42,271 nt of DNA from Nitrincola sp. A-D6 (GTDB taxonomy: Bacteria; Pseudomonadota; Gammaproteobacteria; Pseudomonadales; Balneatricaceae). Positions 38,555-42,271 of this stretch are shown piece after piece. Where the stretch lies: positions 1-42,271 of the forward strand of contig NZ_JRLB01000096.1 in the NCBI RefSeq assembly GCF_000764495.1. The letters run 5' to 3'. How positions within the stretch are numbered: position 1 is the stretch's first letter; each line of letters opens with the position of its first letter. The notes beneath the pieces were generated by a model. The model searched no databases. It had not been told where the DNA came from and saw only the letters and a program-made list of their open reading frames with translations. The position numbers and the translations under genes are program-made.

Positions 38555-38583
38555 CGCTATCTAAGCAAGGATGAATAGACACT

Positions 38584-41418
38584 ATGGCAAAAACAAACGA
38601 CAGCATCGCTTACTGTGACCCACGAAAAATTGTTCCCATTATTCCCTGTCGTTATGTGGTGTCAGATGAAATATTGTTAACGGATCTGGACGATCTGCCC
38701 CAGGCACTGCAAGCTCCCGGAGGTATCGGAAATTCTCCACATCATCAAATCGCTTCAATTCGTCAAGGTTATATCTATTTTTACGGTTACTTAGGCTTTA
38801 ACGAAAGCGATTGCACTGATAAAAATATGACCTGGCTAATTTTTCGTTATCAAACCCGTGCCGATGATTGTAATTCCAACGACGAACCTACGGCCTGTGC
38901 CAGCACCTTTCAGTATTACAACTACACCTGGAAAAATGGTACAGCACGGAGTGAGTGGATTGCCCATCAAATGGAATCCGAGCCCTTTACCTATGTCAAT
39001 ATGGCTGCAATGGATACCTACATTGCCTACAGCGAAGAACGTTGGCCTGCGTACATGTTCGAGGAGATAGAACGTAATCCCAGTTGGCGCGATAGGGTCA
39101 TGCAACCCTTCACACTGCATGAAGAGGACGGCACAGATCCTCATGTGATGAAGCTGGATAATCTGCAAGCGTTAGTCGAAGACTACAAAGATAGCGACCC
39201 GGAAGAGCGTGAAGCTAATGTGCTTCGTCATACGGCGATCGGTCAACTGGATATCACCCCCTTCGAGCAAATGAAAAACAGCGACAATGAACATATTCGA
39301 GAGCGCTATGAATATGCTCGAATCGTAGCCATACAAGACACCCTGGGCGAAGCCAAAGACCTGCTGCGCTTATTGGAAATTGAAGAAGCCAATATCCAAA
39401 ACTACGAAACAGAACATCACTACGCGATGGTGACAGCAAAAGCGATTGCTTCTGTCGATAAATTAGAAAATACGATCAATAAACGGTATGTAGATCCAGG
39501 TATACAGTTGTGGAATAACATTACCTATGCCACTCGAAAAGTGTTTAGTACAGACCCCTTTAACCGCTCAGCCGACGAACTGAGACACAAATTTGCCACC
39601 TATGGCCCAGAGCAGCGAAAGAAATATAAGCGCCTTGCGGAGTACTGGAAAACACTGGATCAACGACCAGGCGTACACGAACCCGCAAGATTGGCGTTAC
39701 AAGGCGCAGAGCAAAAAAGATGTGAGCAATGCATCGGATTTGCAGCCAGTCAACTCGGTGCTTATGTCGATGGCGTGAGGCTCAATGCGTTTACACCGGC
39801 AGCCCTTTATAACAAGCTCAAACTAAATCCAGATGATATTGAAGGAAACGATTGGGATAATTCTGAATGGGCCATTCTTTTCGCTGGGATGACCAAAGTG
39901 GCATCAGAAATCGTTAATGAGCTTTCGGATCCGATCGTCATCAATCGGATACAGCAAACATTTTTTGACGTTTATATCGAAGTTTCAACAACCCTGTTTG
40001 AGGACAATAGCCAGATTCAAAAAACACATTTAGAAAGATTAATAGGGGTAACCGAACGCAAGGTACGCATCCCCACCAGTGAATTAAATAACCAAATGCA
40101 TCAGTATTATGAACGGTTCTTGATAGGGGAGTCTTCGACCTTAACAGTATCCTCAGACGGACAAAGTTCACATGGAAGAAATAGTGGCCTACAGCAGTCC
40201 ACACACCGTTATGGCACTATCGACATCATCACCTACGATCACATCACCGACACCCCTGTCGGAAAAGTCAGCACTGGATTGTCAGGCATCGCCATGGTCT
40301 TAGCCCTGTTCAGTGCCCAACAAACCATCAAAGGTTGGCACGACAGCCACAACTTCGACGCCCGATCCAAAGCCGGCGCCATCGCCAACCTGCCCGCCGT
40401 GCAACTCAGCCTTGCCTTCAGCACCGTAGTTGGCAACTATGCCACCCTAAGAGCCGAACCCACCTATATTCGGACGGCTCAACAGGCGAGCCGTCTTGCG
40501 ACGCGCTTCGCCGCCTATGCGATCAGTGGGGCTACAGGAAAAAACTATATACTGCCTCAAAAAGCCAATATCGGTGGAATCTCAAATGCACAGCTGTTGG
40601 AAAGAGCCAAGTATGCCAAGCTATTAGGAGGGCTTGCTCTCGTCACCGGCTTACTCGTCTCCGCAGGCCAAGGCGCAGAAGGGTATAAACGCGAAGACTA
40701 TGCCTTAATGTCAGGCCATGCATTGCAGGGAGTGGGGTCATTGGTGATGTCTGCGTCTTTGATAGGAAGTGTATTGACCACCTTTAGCTCAGGTACTGTA
40801 GTGATGTTAGGAACCAAACTTGTTGCTTTTGGTGTTCCTGGTGCCATCATCGGCGGCGTAATGATCGCCCTCGGCCTTTTGTTCACCGCCTCAAGCAGAA
40901 CTGGCTTAGAGCAATGGATTTATGAGGGGTTTTGGGGGAGTAGTGAAAGGTACTGGGGTGAAGAGCGCCCCGAAGAGTTTTCAGATCAACTAAAAGACTC
41001 ACTTGGGCTACTTAACTCTGGAAATTTAGAAAATGCCCTGAATAAAGAGATGCGCGCCTTCGAAAAATTAGTCTGGCCAATTACAGCCAAACAATTAAAG
41101 GACTGGATTGTTCAAATTGAATTTGAGGGATTAACTGATAAAGATCAGTTAGCCCAATTATCTATCAGCTTAGAAAATTATCAGCCGCGAGGTGCACACG
41201 GCATGATGACTGGCTCTTCAACTTGGGCAAGGATACAAAGTCATCAGATACGTCGTGAATGGGTAGGCCCTGGTGTCGCATCGTTACATTTATCTGCTTA
41301 TGCTGACGAGAAGAGGCTTCGCTTAACCGTAAGCTTTGATAGATTGATGCCGGATGGTGAAGCACAGAGATTTATCATGTTAGAACCGCTTGAAATTACA
41401 GCAATAAAAGCTAAATAA
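38584..41418 (+). CDS. VasX/BTH_I2691-like T6SS effector, probable membrane pore-former
   Basis: This 944-residue protein resembles the VasX/BTH_I2691 group of pore-forming T6SS effectors. The N-terminus has the group's pattern (CDPRKIVPIIPCRYVV, then SIRQGYIYFYGYLGFN). Residues about 230-560 are mostly helical. The C-terminal half holds several hydrophobic segments: about 560-580, 600-620, 677-700 and a long stretch at 709-772 rich in Gly, Ala and Leu (GVPGAIIGGVMIALGLLFTA). A soluble C-terminal domain of about 150 residues ends the protein. There is no signal peptide. AAGGA precedes the ATG. The reading frame is intact. A membrane-protein gene follows. Family similarity is judged by eye; the toxic mechanism is inferred. 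Confidence 0.82.
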   Translation: MAKTNDSIAYCDPRKIVPIIPCRYVVSDEILLTDLDDLPQALQAPGGIGNSPHHQIASIRQGYIYFYGYLGFNESDCTDKNMTWLIFRYQTRADDCNSNDEPTACASTFQYYNYTWKNGTARSEWIAHQMESEPFTYVNMAAMDTYIAYSEERWPAYMFEEIERNPSWRDRVMQPFTLHEEDGTDPHVMKLDNLQALVEDYKDSDPEEREANVLRHTAIGQLDITPFEQMKNSDNEHIRERYEYARIVAIQDTLGEAKDLLRLLEIEEANIQNYETEHHYAMVTAKAIASVDKLENTINKRYVDPGIQLWNNITYATRKVFSTDPFNRSADELRHKFATYGPEQRKKYKRLAEYWKTLDQRPGVHEPARLALQGAEQKRCEQCIGFAASQLGAYVDGVRLNAFTPAALYNKLKLNPDDIEGNDWDNSEWAILFAGMTKVASEIVNELSDPIVINRIQQTFFDVYIEVSTTLFEDNSQIQKTHLERLIGVTERKVRIPTSELNNQMHQYYERFLIGESSTLTVSSDGQSSHGRNSGLQQSTHRYGTIDIITYDHITDTPVGKVSTGLSGIAMVLALFSAQQTIKGWHDSHNFDARSKAGAIANLPAVQLSLAFSTVVGNYATLRAEPTYIRTAQQASRLATRFAAYAISGATGKNYILPQKANIGGISNAQLLERAKYAKLLGGLALVTGLLVSAGQGAEGYKREDYALMSGHALQGVGSLVMSASLIGSVLTTFSSGTVVMLGTKLVAFGVPGAIIGGVMIALGLLFTASSRTGLEQWIYEGFWGSSERYWGEERPEEFSDQLKDSLGLLNSGNLENALNKEMRAFEKLVWPITAKQLKDWIVQIEFEGLTDKDQLAQLSISLENYQPRGAHGMMTGSSTWARIQSHQIRREWVGPGVASLHLSAYADEKRLRLTVSFDRLMPDGEAQRFIMLEPLEITAIKAK

Positions 41419-41434
41419 AATATAGGATAACCTG

Positions 41435-42271
41435 ATGTCGTTACCACCTCCGCAACTTATTTCCAATCCAACGGAAAGTCCCGAAGTGATTGAGGTGATG
41501 AATCTATCAATCACGCGTATTGATGACGATACTATTGAAATACCTTCATTTGTTTCAGATATCTTGAATGCTTGGTTCAAGTTAATATTTTTTGCATTAA
41601 TATTGGGGTTAGGGCCCTCGTACGATCCTGGCTGGTTTACATCAGATGGTGAACCAGGGGTTGCATATGCTGCTATATATAAAATGTTTAATAGAGAAGA
41701 AAGTATTAAGTCAGCATTTTTACGATACGAGGATGAAAACAATCCAGGTTTTACTTATTCTGGTAGAGATTATGAAGAGTTTAAAGCTGGTCAGATAAAC
41801 CGCCACGGCCGCGGCATCGTTGCAGGATTATTTTTTATCGGCATAATAGTTATTCCTTGGTTTTTATTAAATATAGCGGTGGGTAATCCTTATCGTATCG
41901 ATCGAAAGCGACGAATCATCTACACTTGGATGCGGGGTCATTTTGTCTGTGTTCACTTTCCACCAGGTATGAGTGATCCATTACAAGTGATCGAAGCCCA
42001 TGTGCCTCGCGGTAAACAGGCTAACGATCCTTATAATATGAGTGGTCCGTTAAATATCTGGTTGCCCCTTCCGTATAAACAAAAAAATGGCTTGTTGAGT
42101 ATAGGCGCCAGTTGCTTCCTGAATGGCGCGATGGTCAAGTATCAATCCTATTATTTACGTGATTTTCTGACCGACTATTTAACTAATCCTAATCCGAGGT
42201 GGCTGGATCAACTAGGGCCAAAACGTAAACCCAAACATGTTCAATGGTATGACTATCTCTTTTATAGACTG
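41435..42271 (+). CDS. Putative membrane immunity protein of the VasX-like effector, 3' end missing
   Basis: This open frame of 279 codons runs off the window edge. It starts at ATG 41435, 16 bases after the effector stop, with a weak AGGATA upstream. It has two likely membrane helices, at about residues 46-64 (WFKLIFFALILGLG) and 127-149 (VAGLFFIGIIVIPWFLL). A soluble domain follows, opening NPYRIDRKRRIIYTWMRGHF. That segment resembles DUF6708-type proteins found beside T6SS effectors, but I am not certain. An inner-membrane protein encoded directly after a pore-forming effector is the expected form of its immunity protein. Base composition is AT-rich, like the rest of the payload region. 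Confidence 0.72.
   Translation, partial: MSLPPPQLISNPTESPEVIEVMNLSITRIDDDTIEIPSFVSDILNAWFKLIFFALILGLGPSYDPGWFTSDGEPGVAYAAIYKMFNREESIKSAFLRYEDENNPGFTYSGRDYEEFKAGQINRHGRGIVAGLFFIGIIVIPWFLLNIAVGNPYRIDRKRRIIYTWMRGHFVCVHFPPGMSDPLQVIEAHVPRGKQANDPYNMSGPLNIWLPLPYKQKNGLLSIGASCFLNGAMVKYQSYYLRDFLTDYLTNPNPRWLDQLGPKRKPKHVQWYDYLFYRL

Noticed and set aside
36165..41418. Possible mobile element or Rhs toxin in the payload region
   Set aside because: No transposase, integrase, inverted terminal repeats or YD-repeat motifs were seen; the genes fit an effector/immunity module.

Overview
The window looks like chromosomal DNA of a marine-type gammaproteobacterium, probably near Oceanospirillales/Alteromonadales. 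The reasons are an E. coli-like pdhR-aceE-aceF locus whose E2 subunit has three lipoyl domains, a pyrF-comEA pair, and a moderate GC content that by eye is just under 50%. I cannot name a genus from sequence alone.

Positions 1-7775 are housekeeping genes: the 3' part of pyrF, a small secreted helix-hairpin-helix (ComEA-like) protein, an AEC-family transporter on the minus strand, then pdhR, aceE and aceF, closed by a strong intrinsic terminator (7750-7774). No lpd gene follows.

Positions 7778-32117 are one long plus-strand type VI secretion (T6SS) locus with tight or overlapping gene junctions. The order is tagH/fha, tssJ, tssK, tssL (with an OmpA-like tail), tssM, tagF, a PP2C phosphatase, a LysM/TPR-like lipoprotein, an unknown gene, tssA, tssB, tssC, a second tssC paralogue, tagJ, tssE, tssF, tssG, a transmembrane Ser/Thr kinase and tssH (clpV). 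All core components except Hcp and VgrG are here. FHA protein, TagF, phosphatase and kinase together form a threonine-phosphorylation control module. A small secreted protein of unknown function, hcp, vgrG and a PAAR gene follow and complete the machine.

Positions ~34985-42271 are the payload end. The vgrG tail, PAAR gene, DUF4123 chaperone and two effector/immunity pairs are visibly more AT-rich and mosaic. Pair 1 is a predicted permuted NlpC/P60-like (papain-fold) effector with a lipoprotein partner, which suggests a periplasmic target. Pair 2 is a VasX/BTH_I2691-like protein with several C-terminal hydrophobic helices and a membrane-protein partner that is cut by the window edge, which suggests a membrane-pore toxin.

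Nine genic positions need one extra base to restore an obvious protein: aceE, aceF, tssL, tssM three times, tssA, and the pair 1 immunity gene twice. All nine are losses of a single base, mostly in homopolymer runs, and they hit central-metabolism genes as well as the T6SS. I read them as consensus or sequencing errors rather than gene decay, and I annotate each gene across its frameshifts. No tRNA, rRNA, CRISPR array or insertion sequence was seen, and no gene-free stretch exceeds 300 bases.
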